Origin: an uncultured Mycoplasma sp.
GTDB lineage: Bacteria > Bacillota_I > Bacilli_A > RF39 > UBA660
DNA: 47,155 nt
Direction of reading: 5' to 3'
Assembly (NCBI GenBank): GCA_946554525.1
Contig: CAMNSE010000010.1
Span: 1 to 47,155 of the forward strand
Position numbers and translations under genes: made by a program. Every line of letters starts with the position of its first letter. Position 1 is the first letter of the stretch. The notes beneath the pieces are model-generated. The model was not told the origin of the DNA. It saw only the letters and a program-made list of their open reading frames with translations, and made no database searches. Of this stretch, positions 17,565 to 28,953 are shown in pieces.

Positions 17565-18346
17565 TATTTATCTCCAAGGCTAACTTCAATTCTTTCATTA
17601 TCTACTAATACTTTATAGCTTCTTTTTAAAGTATCAATACTTACTACAGGTCCTTTACCTTCTTTTATAGTTACAATTTGTCCGATCTCTGGCATTCCCT
17701 CCATACATCTTTGATATTCTTCATCTTCATATGTTAAACAACACAAAAGTCTTCCACAAAGCCCATTAATTTTACTTGGATTTAATGCTATTCCTTGATT
17801 TTTAGCCATATTCATAGATACTGAGTCTATGTGAGTTAAAAAAGTTGCACAGCAAAGAGCTTTTCCACATACACCTACTCCACCAATTTCTCTTGCTTTA
17901 TCACGGGCTCCAATTTGCCTTAATTCAATTCTTGTGCGATATATTGAGGCTAGCTTTTTTGCTAATTCTCTAAAATCTATTCGCTCATCTGCTAAGAAAT
18001 TAAAAATTAATTGCTTTCTGTCGAATGTAAAACTTGCACTAATAATATTCATATCTAGATTCAATTCTTTAACAATATCACGGCAATCTCTTAAAGCAAT
18101 ATCTGAATCTTTTAAATTTTTTAAATACTGTTCATAATCAGCTTTCGTAGATATTCTAATAATATCCTTTAAATCCTCTATATTTGTTTTATTATTTTCA
18201 ATTTTGCTTACAACTTTTCCAAATTGTAACCCTTTTTCGGTTTCAGTTATTACCGTTACATTAATTGGACAAGAGAATGTGCTTTTAAAATGATATATTT
18301 TACCATTATCTTTAAAGTTTACACCATATATAAAATATTTATCCAT
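17564..18346 (-). CDS. ricT: PSP1-domain protein RicT (YaaT)
   Basis: RicT is part of the RicA-RicF-RicT complex, which in Bacillus binds iron-sulphur clusters and RNase Y, affecting mRNA processing, competence, biofilm formation and Spo0A activation. The 260-residue protein has the PSP1 domain, with the cysteine pairs GVCGKALCCATF (about 155-166) and LCGRLLCCLTYEDEEYQ (about 192-208). It overlaps holB by 8 bases. Given the sporulation genes and comK nearby, a developmental role is plausible. Confidence 0.93.
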   Translation of the reverse strand: MDKYFIYGVNFKDNGKIYHFKSTFSCPINVTVITETEKGLQFGKVVSKIENNKTNIEDLKDIIRISTKADYEQYLKNLKDSDIALRDCRDIVKELNLDMNIISASFTFDRKQLIFNFLADERIDFRELAKKLASIYRTRIELRQIGARDKAREIGGVGVCGKALCCATFLTHIDSVSMNMAKNQGIALNPSKINGLCGRLLCCLTYEDEEYQRCMEGMPEIGQIVTIKEGKGPVVSIDTLKRSYKVLVDNERIEVSLGDK

Positions 18347-19202
18347 TTTGACCTCGCATTTCTAAAACAAATTTATCTAATATAAGTTCTATACCTACAT
18401 TATAACTCATTTCTTGCAAGATTTTAGAAATAATTTGCATTTTTTTATTAATTTCTTTAAAGTTTTCATTTATATTGTATATACTTGAAATAGAATCGTC
18501 ATAATTTTGACCAATAATTTTTAGTAAATTTTGATGATATATTTCTAATATAAATTTTAAAAGTTTTATTACTTGCTCTCTTTCAGGCAAAACTGATAAT
18601 ATTTCTTTTTTATGATTAATTAATTCTTTTGTATCTATTAGTTCTAAATATTTTTTAATAATGCTTGTATATGTATTGTAATCTTCTGAATTTATATTTA
18701 TATTTTCTAAAATGCCGTCATTTTCATAATTCATTACATATGTTTGACATCTACTTTTTATAGTATCTATCAATACATCTTTATTCGTAGTTATAAAGAA
18801 GCCTAATATTCCATCTGTTGGTTCTTCTACAAATTTAAGCATAGCATTAGCACTGCTTCCATTTAATTTTTCACATTCTTTAATTATATATATATTAAAT
18901 TTACTATATACGGGAACTGAACTAAAATTTACCTTTAGGTCTTCTATTTGTGGCTTTTTTATACTTGCACCATCAGGTTCAATAATAATCAAACTAGGTA
19001 AGTTTCCTTTATTTATTAAGTTACATAAATTACAATTTGTACAGTCTTTATTATATTTGTTAGGACAATTAATAGCTTTTATTAATTCCTTTAAATCATT
19101 GATAGCATATTCTATATTATTTGTTTCAATTAAATAAGCGTGAGCTAATTTATTCTCACGGTATTTTTTATAAATATCTTCTATTGTTCTATTAATAAAC
19201 AT
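18339..19202 (-). CDS. holB: DNA polymerase III delta-prime subunit
   Basis: A clamp-loader subunit that works with DnaX and HolA to load the sliding clamp. The 287-residue sequence has an AAA+ fold with a zinc knuckle (CPNKYNKDCTNCNLC, about 46-60), no functional Walker A, and the conserved segment GSSANAMLKFVEEPTDG (about 112-128) followed by TIKSRCQTY. This is as expected for delta-prime, which does not bind ATP productively. It overlaps ricT and lies 20 bases downstream of bofA. Confidence 0.93.
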   Translation of the reverse strand: MFINRTIEDIYKKYRENKLAHAYLIETNNIEYAINDLKELIKAINCPNKYNKDCTNCNLCNLINKGNLPSLIIIEPDGASIKKPQIEDLKVNFSSVPVYSKFNIYIIKECEKLNGSSANAMLKFVEEPTDGILGFFITTNKDVLIDTIKSRCQTYVMNYENDGILENININSEDYNTYTSIIKKYLELIDTKELINHKKEILSVLPEREQVIKLLKFILEIYHQNLLKIIGQNYDDSISSIYNINENFKEINKKMQIISKILQEMSYNVGIELILDKFVLEMRGQNG

Positions 19203-19221
19203 ACTGCATCACCTACTATGA

Positions 19222-19407
19222 TTAAATTATAAAATACGTTGCAACTAGTCCTAATATTCCTGGCGTTCCTAAAATTGAAACTAACAATATTGTTATAATA
19301 TTAATTGGTATAAAAATATTTATTCCTGATAAAATCAAATTTAAACCATATAACATTATAAATGCTAAACATATCTTTTTTACTGCCTTTATTATTTTTT
19401 TTGCCAT
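19222..19407 (-). CDS. bofA: Pro-sigmaK processing inhibitor BofA
   Basis: BofA is a membrane protein that holds the SpoIVFB protease inactive until the forespore signals. The 61-residue protein has two hydrophobic segments and the conserved family end PINIITILLVSILGTPGILG, then a terminal FII. It is shorter than the about 87-residue Bacillus protein at the N-terminus. Position between recR and holB matches Bacillus (recR-yaaL-bofA). Starts at GTG 19416 and ATG 19407 are both possible. I prefer ATG, but neither has a strong ribosome-binding site, and the ATG lies in a hairpin arm. Confidence 0.85.
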   Translation of the reverse strand: MAKKIIKAVKKICLAFIMLYGLNLILSGINIFIPINIITILLVSILGTPGILGLVATYFII

Positions 19408-19441
19408 ATTTATCACACTTAAACATATGATAGATATGGCA
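19402..19441. repeat. 14-bp inverted repeat covering the bofA start
   Basis: TGCCATATTTATCA (19402-19415) and TGATAGATATGGCA (19428-19441) are complementary except one pair that is G-U on the plus-strand RNA and a mismatch on the minus strand. The bofA initiation codon lies in one arm. In the plus direction a T-rich stretch follows, so it could also be a rightward terminator, but no rightward gene precedes it. Confidence 0.6.
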
Positions 19442-19444
19442 TTT

Positions 19445-20047
19445 TTATTCTGATATTTTTTTTCTATCTTCTAATGCTTTTTCTAAAGTCGCATTATCTA
19501 AGTAATCTATTTCTGCACCTATTGGAATTCCATATGACAATCGTGAAATTGTTGTATCTGTTCCCTCTAGTAATCTTTTTATATATAAAATAGTTGCTTC
19601 TCCTTCTACAGTTGGTTTTAAGGCTAAAATAAGTTCAGGTTTTTCTAGCTCTTTTACACGACTTATTAGATTTGACAAATTAATATCTTCAGGCCCAATA
19701 TCATCAATTGGAGAAATTAATCCATTTAATACGTGGTAGGTACCGTTAAATTTTCCAGCTTTTTCAAATGAGAAAATACTTTTATAATCTTCGATTACAC
19801 ATATTAAATTATGATTTCTATTAATATCACTACAAATGCTACATACTTCATCATCGGTAATGTGCCCACATATGGAGCATCTATTTAAATTATTCTTAGC
19901 ATCTTTAATGCAAGCACTAAATTCTTCCACTTCTTCGGGGCTGAATTCTAAAGTTGCAATAGCAAGGCGCTCGGCACTCTTTTCTCCGATGCCAGGAAGT
20001 TTTGTAAAACTACTAATTAGGCGTTCTAAATCTTTTGGATAGTGCAT
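19445..20047 (-). CDS. recR: Recombination mediator RecR
   Basis: RecR acts with RecF and RecO to load RecA on gapped DNA. The 200-residue protein has the helix-hairpin-helix KLPGIGEKSAERLA (16-29), the four-cysteine zinc finger at Cys57, 60, 69 and 72, and the Toprim domain with CVIEDYKSIFSFEK and VEGEATILYIKRLL (about 128-142). The start overlaps the ybaB stop by one base. The ybaB-recR pair follows dnaX, as in most bacteria. Confidence 0.97.
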   Translation of the reverse strand: MHYPKDLERLISSFTKLPGIGEKSAERLAIATLEFSPEEVEEFSACIKDAKNNLNRCSICGHITDDEVCSICSDINRNHNLICVIEDYKSIFSFEKAGKFNGTYHVLNGLISPIDDIGPEDINLSNLISRVKELEKPELILALKPTVEGEATILYIKRLLEGTDTTISRLSYGIPIGAEIDYLDNATLEKALEDRKKISE

Positions 20048-20343
20048 TAGAATAAACCACCTAATGAAGCGTAACTTCCCATTTTTTCTTCTATTTCTTT
20101 ATCAACTGCTTCTGTTGCCATTTTCATAGCAATCTTAATCATATCTTCTAATGCTTCTTTGTCATCTTCTTCGATACTTCCTGGAAATTTTATTTTAATA
20201 TCTTGTAGTTCTTTTTTACCATTAACTTTCACAACTGCCCACTCAGATTCACCAGTGAATACTGCATTATCAATTTCTTCTTTCTTTTTTGTAATATCCC
20301 TTTGCATTTTTTGAGCTTGGGCCATTAAATTTTGCATATTCAT
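20047..20343 (-). CDS. YbaB/EbfC nucleoid-associated protein
   Basis: This 98-residue dimeric DNA-binding protein has the family pattern: an N-terminal helix MNMQNLMAQAQKMQRDITKK, a central sheet with VKVNGKKELQDIKI, and a C-terminal helix. Members coat DNA and affect nucleoid shape, and one occurs almost universally between dnaX and recR. Coupled to recR by a one-base overlap and 17 bases after dnaX. Confidence 0.95.
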   Translation of the reverse strand: MNMQNLMAQAQKMQRDITKKKEEIDNAVFTGESEWAVVKVNGKKELQDIKIKFPGSIEEDDKEALEDMIKIAMKMATEAVDKEIEEKMGSYASLGGLF

Positions 20344-20359
20344 ATTAATTCCTTCTTTC

Positions 20360-21958
20360 TTATTCTATTTCTATTTTTTCTTTATCAAATATATTAAAAG
20401 CTGTTTTTTCTAAATCATTCGTATCAGTATCTATATTTTCTATTTTACTTGGATTTTGCTCTTCTATATATTTATATTCTACTTTATTTTTTATATTTGC
20501 AATATATTTTGCTTTTTCTTCTAACCATGTAGTTCTTGATACTGCTACAAACTTATAATTTGTATTATTTTCTTTATTAAATTTTTCTTCTATTTGCTTT
20601 ATTTGAAAGTTTATTAAGTCTACTGAGCCTTCAAGATTGTGCTCGATTATTCCTATTTTATCACTTGCTGCTACAATTTTAGTATCAATCAACAAATTTA
20701 GCATTTTTTTGTCACTTATGTTATTCACAAATTCTTTCCAATTTAATTCAATTTGTTGTAAATAATCTTTCTTAGCATTTACAAAGCAATTATTAATACG
20801 TATAGCACTTAAATTATCATCTGATTTAATAGTTGAATTATTCTTTTCTTGATCGCTTTCTGTGGATTTTTCATTATTTGCTAATAATCCCTCTTTTTCT
20901 TCAGTCATTTTAGTTCCTGATGACTCAAAATTATTTCCCGGGAAATAATTTAACAACGTAATTTCAATTAATAGATATGGTTCTACATTTAAATTAATAT
21001 AATTTGAAATTCCTGCTAAATCATAAGCTAAAGATTTTAAGTTTGCATAGCTCAGCCCTTCATAAAGTTGGTGAGTCTTCGCTTTAATTGCTTCTTCTTC
21101 TATTTTTTCTAATAATTTTTTTATTAATAATTTATAATCTATTGCAAGCTTTTTATACTTTTTCATACAGTCAACAAACTTATTAACATCATTTTTTACA
21201 ATAAGCTCAAACAAATCACTAATCTGCTTTTTTGAAATTGATCCAAAATGAGACTCAACATCCTGTAATGTAATGTTGTCTTTATTACTTGATAATTGGT
21301 CTAAAATGCTTAATGCATCTCGCATTCCACCATCACTAATATACGCTATTTCTTCAATAGCTTCTTCATCCACTTTAATCTTTTCTGAATCGATAACATA
21401 TTTTAACCTTTTTATAATATCATCTAAACTTATCTTATGAAAATCAAATCGCTGACATCTCGATAATATAGTTATTGGCACTGCTTCTATATTCGTCGTT
21501 GCTAATATAAACACTACATGTTTAGGAGGCTCTTCTAATGTTAAGAGCAAAGCATTAAATGCACTTGTACTAAGCATATGAACTTCATCTATAATATAAA
21601 CTTTATATTTTGAATAAGCTGGAGCTAACTTTATATTATTTATTATCTCTCTTATTTCTTCTACGCCATTATTAGATGCTGCATCTATTTCAATAATATC
21701 TGCATTTTCTTTAAAATGTTTACAGCTATCGCATTCATTGCAGGGTCCATTTTCTGCTGGATTTAAACAGTTAATTGCTTTAGCAAATACTTTGGCCGTA
21801 CTGGTTTTTCCTGTTCCTCTAGGTCCAGAAAATATATATGCATGAGATATTTTATTCTTCAAAATGGCATTTTTTAATATTGAAACCATATAATCTTGCC
21901 CAACAATGTTTGAAAAATCATCTGGTCTATATTTACGATATAATACTTTGTAATCCAT
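20360..21958 (-). CDS. dnaX: DNA polymerase III gamma/tau subunit
   Basis: The ATP-driven part of the clamp loader. The 532-residue protein has Walker A GPRGTGKT at 45-52, a zinc module with Cys64, 73, 76 and 79, IIDEVHMLS for Walker B, and TTNIEAVPITILSRCQRF with the sensor arginine finger. The C-terminal third is low-complexity and charged, as in tau. I did not see a clear slippery heptamer for a gamma product. A perfect Noc-type palindrome falls in the coding region at 20933-20946, encoding part of the linker NYFPGNNF. Confidence 0.96.
   Translation of the reverse strand: MDYKVLYRKYRPDDFSNIVGQDYMVSILKNAILKNKISHAYIFSGPRGTGKTSTAKVFAKAINCLNPAENGPCNECDSCKHFKENADIIEIDAASNNGVEEIREIINNIKLAPAYSKYKVYIIDEVHMLSTSAFNALLLTLEEPPKHVVFILATTNIEAVPITILSRCQRFDFHKISLDDIIKRLKYVIDSEKIKVDEEAIEEIAYISDGGMRDALSILDQLSSNKDNITLQDVESHFGSISKKQISDLFELIVKNDVNKFVDCMKKYKKLAIDYKLLIKKLLEKIEEEAIKAKTHQLYEGLSYANLKSLAYDLAGISNYINLNVEPYLLIEITLLNYFPGNNFESSGTKMTEEKEGLLANNEKSTESDQEKNNSTIKSDDNLSAIRINNCFVNAKKDYLQQIELNWKEFVNNISDKKMLNLLIDTKIVAASDKIGIIEHNLEGSVDLINFQIKQIEEKFNKENNTNYKFVAVSRTTWLEEKAKYIANIKNKVEYKYIEEQNPSKIENIDTDTNDLEKTAFNIFDKEKIEIE
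20933..20946. promoter_or_regulatory. Perfect Noc-binding site inside dnaX
   Basis: ATTTCCCGGGAAAT matches the Bacillus subtilis Noc-binding consensus exactly, and the dyad extends perfectly to 24 bases (20928-20951). Noc spreads from such sites and prevents division over the nucleoid. Location inside a coding region is common for these sites. Confidence 0.8.
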
Positions 21959-21991
21959 TTTAAACCACCCATAAAAATTATATCATATATA

Positions 21992-22417
21992 CTACTTTTT
22001 GTCTCTCTTGTTTTTAAAAAAGTTCTTTAAAATTTGTTTATATACTTTTTCGTACATTTGTATGTTCTGTTTAATCATAACGGTTTTGTTATATTCATGT
22101 TTTTCAGGTAATTTATCCAATAAATAGTACACTTTCTTGATTCTAGATTGTGTTATTGCTCCTTCGCACATACTACAGGGTTTTAGTGTTACGTATAATT
22201 CACAATCATCTAATATCCATTTGTGAAATTTCCGACATGCTTTTTGTATTGCAAGTATCTCGGCATGATATATCACATTTTTTTTCGTTTCTCTTTTATT
22301 ATACGCTTTTGCAATTACTCTACCATCTTTTACTATTATTGCACTTACTGGAACCTCATTTTTTTTGGCTGCTTTTTCTGAAAGCTTTATAAGTAACTTA
22401 AAATATCTTTCTTCCAT
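21992..22417 (-). CDS. tadA: tRNA-specific adenosine deaminase
   Basis: TadA deaminates A34 to inosine in tRNA-Arg(ACG). The 141-residue protein has the zinc-binding cytidine-deaminase motifs HAE (51-53, Glu53 as proton shuttle) and PCSMC (80-84, with Cys81 and Cys84). The ATG follows GGAGTGATAATA. It lies between the SRP RNA gene and dnaX, the Bacillus order (tadA-scr-dnaX) with the RNA gene on the other side. Confidence 0.93.
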   Translation of the reverse strand: MEERYFKLLIKLSEKAAKKNEVPVSAIIVKDGRVIAKAYNKRETKKNVIYHAEILAIQKACRKFHKWILDDCELYVTLKPCSMCEGAITQSRIKKVYYLLDKLPEKHEYNKTVMIKQNIQMYEKVYKQILKNFFKNKRDKK

Positions 22418-22433
22418 TTATTATCACTCCAAC

Positions 22434-22511
22434 AAAAAAGTGCACACAAATAGGGATTGATGTGGCTGCTATCTTCCGATTCTGACCAAGTTACAATGTA
22501 TTTGTTGCACA
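22434..22511 (-). ncRNA. ffs: Signal recognition particle RNA, short (4.5S-like) form
   Basis: The reverse strand contains the conserved helix 8 of SRP RNA: GGTCAGAATCGGAAGATAGC, then AGCC, with the GGAA tetraloop flanked by the internal loops that bind Ffh. The ends pair (GTGCAACAAATA with TATTTGTGTGCAC) and are followed by six T, serving as the terminator. The RNA is about 77 nt and has no Alu domain, unlike the about 270-nt Bacillus scRNA. Confidence 0.93.
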
Positions 22512-22516
22512 TAACT

Positions 22517-22545
22517 AATTTATCATATTTTTCTAGATATTGCAA
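22517..22545 (-). promoter_or_regulatory. Promoter of the SRP RNA gene
   Basis: On the reverse strand TTGCAA (22540-22545) and TAAATT (22517-22522) are 17 bases apart, a few bases before the RNA start. Confidence 0.65.
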
Positions 22546-22550
22546 GTGTA

Positions 22551-22566
22551 TGTTTCACGTGAAACA
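22551..22566. promoter_or_regulatory. parS site 1
   Basis: TGTTTCACGTGAAACA is a perfect 16-bp palindrome matching the ParB/Spo0J binding consensus TGTTNCACGTGAAACA. It is the first of three copies in 168 bases between the SRP RNA and gyrA genes. Confidence 0.93.
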
Positions 22567-22600
22567 TAATTTGTGTAAACTTATGCTTTTTTGCTTTCAA

Positions 22601-22616
22601 TGTTTCACGTGAAACA
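22601..22616. promoter_or_regulatory. parS site 2
   Basis: A second exact TGTTTCACGTGAAACA; the dyad extends to 20 bases with flanking AA and TT. Its start is 50 bases from that of site 1, close to five helical turns. Confidence 0.93.
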
Positions 22617-22702
22617 TTGTTGATAATTATAAATATAATATTAAAATACAAATTAAAGTGATTATAAAATTACTAAATCCATTATTATGTTAAAACTCAA
22701 AA

Positions 22703-22718
22703 GGTTTCACGTGAAACT
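22703..22718. promoter_or_regulatory. parS site 3 (outer bases differ)
   Basis: GGTTTCACGTGAAACT keeps the 14-bp palindromic core GTTTCACGTGAAAC but differs from consensus at both end positions. The rest of the 22512-22839 gap is AT-rich with a TTATCTACA (22771-22779) that is one base off a DnaA box; I see no gene in it. Confidence 0.8.
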
Positions 22719-22828
22719 TTTTTACTAATGTTTTTTACTACAAATAATTCAATTAGTTTAAAAAAATTTTTTATCTACAATTAATAATTAAATATATAAA
22801 TTAATACATTGCTTTAAGAAACAATAAG

Positions 22829-22852
22829 AAAAATACTGCTTATTCAGCAGTA
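22829..22852 (-). terminator. Terminator of gyrA, formed by its last codons
   Basis: On the reverse strand TACTGC and GCAGTA form a stem around the loop TGAATAA, which contains the gyrA stop codon; T follows. The stem is short (6 bp) but GC-containing. Confidence 0.7.
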
Positions 22853-25287
22853 CCTTCTTCTTGATATTCATCAAAACTTTCTTCTTGTTTATCTACAAGG
22901 GAAATTGTAGTTACAAATTGGTTATCTTTTAAATGAATTAGTCTTACACCTTGTGTTACGCGACCTAAAGTGTTGATTTGTTCTAGAGTCATTCTCATTG
23001 TAACTCCGCTATTTGTCATAATTACTAACTCTTTAGTTTCTTCTACAACTTTAACAGCTGCAATATTACCATTTTTTTCTGTAATGTTTAAAGCTTTTAC
23101 TCCTTTGCTTCCTCGTGAAGTCTCTCTAAATTCGCTTACCAGTGTCTTTTTTCCATAACCTTTTACAGTTACTAACAATATTTTATCTTCCTCTGTTACG
23201 ACTTCTGCACAGACACAATTTCCGCCATCTAAATTAATACCCTTAACTCCGCTCGCAGTTCTTCCCATCGGTCTAAGTTTTTCTTCTTTAAACTTAACCA
23301 TACGTCCAGCTTCACTTCCAAGTAAGATATAATTATCACCGTATGTCTTTTTAACAGAAATTAATTCATCATTATCTCTTAAATTAATACTTATCTTTCC
23401 AGACGTACGTATGTTTTCAAATTCATTAATTGATGTTTTCTTAATTATACCTTGTTTCGTTACAAATAATAGATATTTTGCGGCATCTTCTTTAGATACA
23501 CTAATCATAGATCTTATACTTTCATCTTTTTCAAGAGGTAATAAATTAATAATTGGAAGTCCTTTTGATTGACGATTAAATTCTGGTATTTCATATCCTT
23601 TTAAACGATATACTTTTCCTTTATTTGTAAAGAATAACAAGTAATCGTGACTTGATAAGTTAATCATTTGCTCTACAAAGTCTTCTTCATTTGTAGACAT
23701 TCCTTTAACTCCCATTCCTCCTCGTCTTTGAGCTTTAAATGTATCGGAAGTTGTACGTTTAATATATCCTTTATTTGTTAGTGCAATAAGCACATTTTCT
23801 TCTGGAATTAGTGATTCATCTTCTATATATTCTATTGCGGTCATATCAATAGTTGTTTTTCTTGCATCACCATACTTTTCTTTAATTTCAGTTAATTCTT
23901 CTTTGATTATGCCTAATACTTTTTCTTCAGAGGCTAATATACTTCTTAATTCATCAATTAATTTTAATAATTCATTTAGTTCTGATTCAACTTTATCTCT
24001 TTCTAATCCAGTTAATCTTCTTAATTTCATTTCTAAAATTGCTTCAGCTTGAAGATCTGATAAACCAAAGTCATTCATTAATCCTGCTTTTGCTTCTTCA
24101 TCTGAATTAGAGCCGCGTATTAATTTAATAATCGCATCAATATGGTCAAGAGCTATTTTTAAACCTTCTAAAATATGTACTCTTTTTTCTGCTTTATCTA
24201 AATCAAATTGAGTTCTTCTTATAATTACTTCTTTTTGATGATCAATATATTTTGCGATAATATCTTTTAAACCTAAAGTCTTAGGTACACCATGATCTAA
24301 CATTAAGAAAATAATTCCATATGATGTTTGAAATGATGTATGTTTGTATAATTTGTTTAAAATTACTTGAGCATTTGCATCTTTTTTTAGTGTCATCGTA
24401 ATTTTTACACCATTTTTTAAATCAACATGGTAATCCGTAATTCCTTCTAGAACCTTGTTGTGAACTAATTCTGCAACTTTATTTTTAAGTTCTAAGGTAT
24501 TAACACCATATGGAACCTCATCAACTATGATATATTCACGGCCGTTTTTCTCTTCAATATGGGCACGTGAACGAATAGTAATTGATCCTCTTCCGGTTTC
24601 ATATGCTTTTCTAATCCCACTATTACCTAGAATAATAGCTCCAGTTGGAAAATCTGGTCCTTTAATATATTTCATTAATCCATCTAAGTCAATGTCTGGA
24701 TTATCAATATAAGCAATGCATCCATCAATTACTTCACCTAAGTTATGAGGTGGAATATTTGTTGCCATACCTACTGCTATTCCCATTGTTCCATTTACTA
24801 ATATATTTGGAAATCTTGAAGGTAAAACTTCTGGTTCTTTTGTAGTTTCATCATAGTTTGGTGTAAAGTTTACGGTATTTTTATTTATGTCTCGTAATAA
24901 TTCCATTGAAATTTTTGCTAATTTAGCTTCTGTGTAACGATAAGCGGCAGCACCATAACCTTCAATGTTACCAAAATTTCCATGTCCATCTACTAGCATA
25001 TAACGATAGTTGAAATCTTGAGCCATACGAACCATTGCTTCATAAATACTTGAATCTCCATGAGGGTGATACTTACCCATAACATCTCCTACAATTGTAG
25101 CACTCTTACGATGTTGTTTATCTGGAGTTAGTCCATTTTGTAGCATATCATATAAAATACGTCTGTGAACAGGTTTTAGCCCATCTCTAAGATCTGGTAA
25201 TGCACGAGATACAATTACACTCATAGAGTACTCTAAAAATGAATCTCTTACTTCTTGTACTATATTATTTTTATCTAATCTATCCAT
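22840..25287 (-). CDS. gyrA: DNA gyrase subunit A
   Basis: The DNA-cleaving subunit of gyrase. The 815-residue protein has the active-site Tyr in [10 protein letters not shown] (about residue 118), the quinolone pocket [14 protein letters not shown] with Ser79 and Glu83 (wild-type-like for Firmicutes), and the six-bladed C-terminal wrapping domain. The gyrase-specific GyrA box is QRRGGMG (about 520-530), which separates it from ParC. It ends in an acidic tail. The start lies 12 bases after the gyrB stop, forming a gyrB-gyrA operon. Confidence 0.98.
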   Translation of the reverse strand: MDRLDKNNIVQEVRDSFLEYSMSVIVSRALPDLRDGLKPVHRRILYDMLQNGLTPDKQHRKSATIVGDVMGKYHPHGDSSIYEAMVRMAQDFNYRYMLVDGHGNFGNIEGYGAAAYRYTEAKLAKISMELLRDINKNTVNFTPNYDETTKEPEVLPSRFPNILVNGTMGIAVGMATNIPPHNLGEVIDGCIAYIDNPDIDLDGLMKYIKGPDFPTGAIILGNSGIRKAYETGRGSITIRSRAHIEEKNGREYIIVDEVPYGVNTLELKNKVAELVHNKVLEGITDYHVDLKNGVKITMTLKKDANAQVILNKLYKHTSFQTSYGIIFLMLDHGVPKTLGLKDIIAKYIDHQKEVIIRRTQFDLDKAEKRVHILEGLKIALDHIDAIIKLIRGSNSDEEAKAGLMNDFGLSDLQAEAILEMKLRRLTGLERDKVESELNELLKLIDELRSILASEEKVLGIIKEELTEIKEKYGDARKTTIDMTAIEYIEDESLIPEENVLIALTNKGYIKRTTSDTFKAQRRGGMGVKGMSTNEEDFVEQMINLSSHDYLLFFTNKGKVYRLKGYEIPEFNRQSKGLPIINLLPLEKDESIRSMISVSKEDAAKYLLFVTKQGIIKKTSINEFENIRTSGKISINLRDNDELISVKKTYGDNYILLGSEAGRMVKFKEEKLRPMGRTASGVKGINLDGGNCVCAEVVTEEDKILLVTVKGYGKKTLVSEFRETSRGSKGVKALNITEKNGNIAAVKVVEETKELVIMTNSGVTMRMTLEQINTLGRVTQGVRLIHLKDNQFVTTISLVDKQEESFDEYQEEGTAE

Positions 25288-25299
25288 CTGTAAAACCTC

Positions 25300-28306
<3,007 letters not shown>

Positions 28307-28381
28307 TTTTTAGCCTCTCATTCGCTTAAATTTAAAAATAGGGTTATTTACTGTACTCCTATACCTAATTTATTATATCAC

Positions 28382-28410
28382 AAAAAAACATCATTTTAAA
28401 GGTGTTTTTA
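28382..28410 (-). terminator. Terminator of comK
   Basis: On the reverse strand AAAAACACC pairs with GATGTTTTT around an eight-base loop, followed by T. It begins at the comK stop codon. Confidence 0.7.
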
Positions 28411-28848
28411 ATTATTTCTACCCCTTAAAATAGATTCTAATCTTGTTGCACGAATAATTTGACGATCAAATTTATTAAAACTGCAGTTTAAGGTTAATTT
28501 TTTACCATTTTTAAATTCAACTAATGTTTTATTATTATTAATTTCTTTATAATTTAGTAAATTATGTAACATAATCCAAGAACAATCTTTATTTCTAATA
28601 GAATGAGTTGGAACTAATATTAAACTATTTATTTCATTAATTATTATTGGTGGCTTATAACTTGATCCTAAAAGATATGAGGCTCCTTTTTGTCTACCAA
28701 CTAAATTAGAACCATTTGAACAACAATTTCTATCTATTAATTCTAAAACAGTTTCCTTATAATTAAAATTATGATTACCTTCATATACTTTAACTCTATT
28801 TTTATCTGGTAAAATTGCAAGTGTTTTTTTATTAATTTTATATGACAT
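28408..28848 (-). CDS. comK: ComK-family competence transcription factor
   Basis: ComK activates DNA-uptake and recombination genes by binding AT boxes. The 146-residue product matches the family along its length: YKINKKTLAILP at the start, RNCCSNGSNLVGRQKGASYLL (about 39-59), YKPPIIINE (about 64-72), LVPTHSIRNKDCSWI (about 78-92), and a final block with FDRQIIRATRLESIL. It lacks about 40 C-terminal residues present in Bacillus ComK (192 residues), the part linked to MecA/ClpCP turnover and oligomerisation. It has its own promoter and terminator inside the dnaN-recF interval. Confidence 0.88.
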   Translation of the reverse strand: MSYKINKKTLAILPDKNRVKVYEGNHNFNYKETVLELIDRNCCSNGSNLVGRQKGASYLLGSSYKPPIIINEINSLILVPTHSIRNKDCSWIMLHNLLNYKEINNNKTLVEFKNGKKLTLNCSFNKFDRQIIRATRLESILRGRNN

Positions 28849-28883
28849 AATATCCCTCTTTCATGAATAAATGTCTATGTTAT

Positions 28884-28911
28884 ATCATAAAAGAGAGTCG
28901 AATTTTGTCAA
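28884..28911 (-). promoter_or_regulatory. SigA-type promoter of comK
   Basis: On the reverse strand TTGACA (28906-28911) and TATGAT (28884-28889) are 16 bases apart, about 35 bases before the comK ATG and directly after the dnaN terminator. I looked for paired ComK AT boxes (AAAA-N5-TTTT) and could not define them in this AT-rich DNA. Confidence 0.65.
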
Positions 28912-28915
28912 ATCG

Positions 28916-28953
28916 TGAAAAAAACCTATTTTTTTTAATTAATAGGTTTTTAT
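28916..28953 (-). terminator. Terminator of dnaN
   Basis: On the reverse strand AAAACCTATT pairs with AATAGGTTTT around a ten-base loop and is followed by T. The dnaN stop codon lies in the start of the hairpin. Confidence 0.8.
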
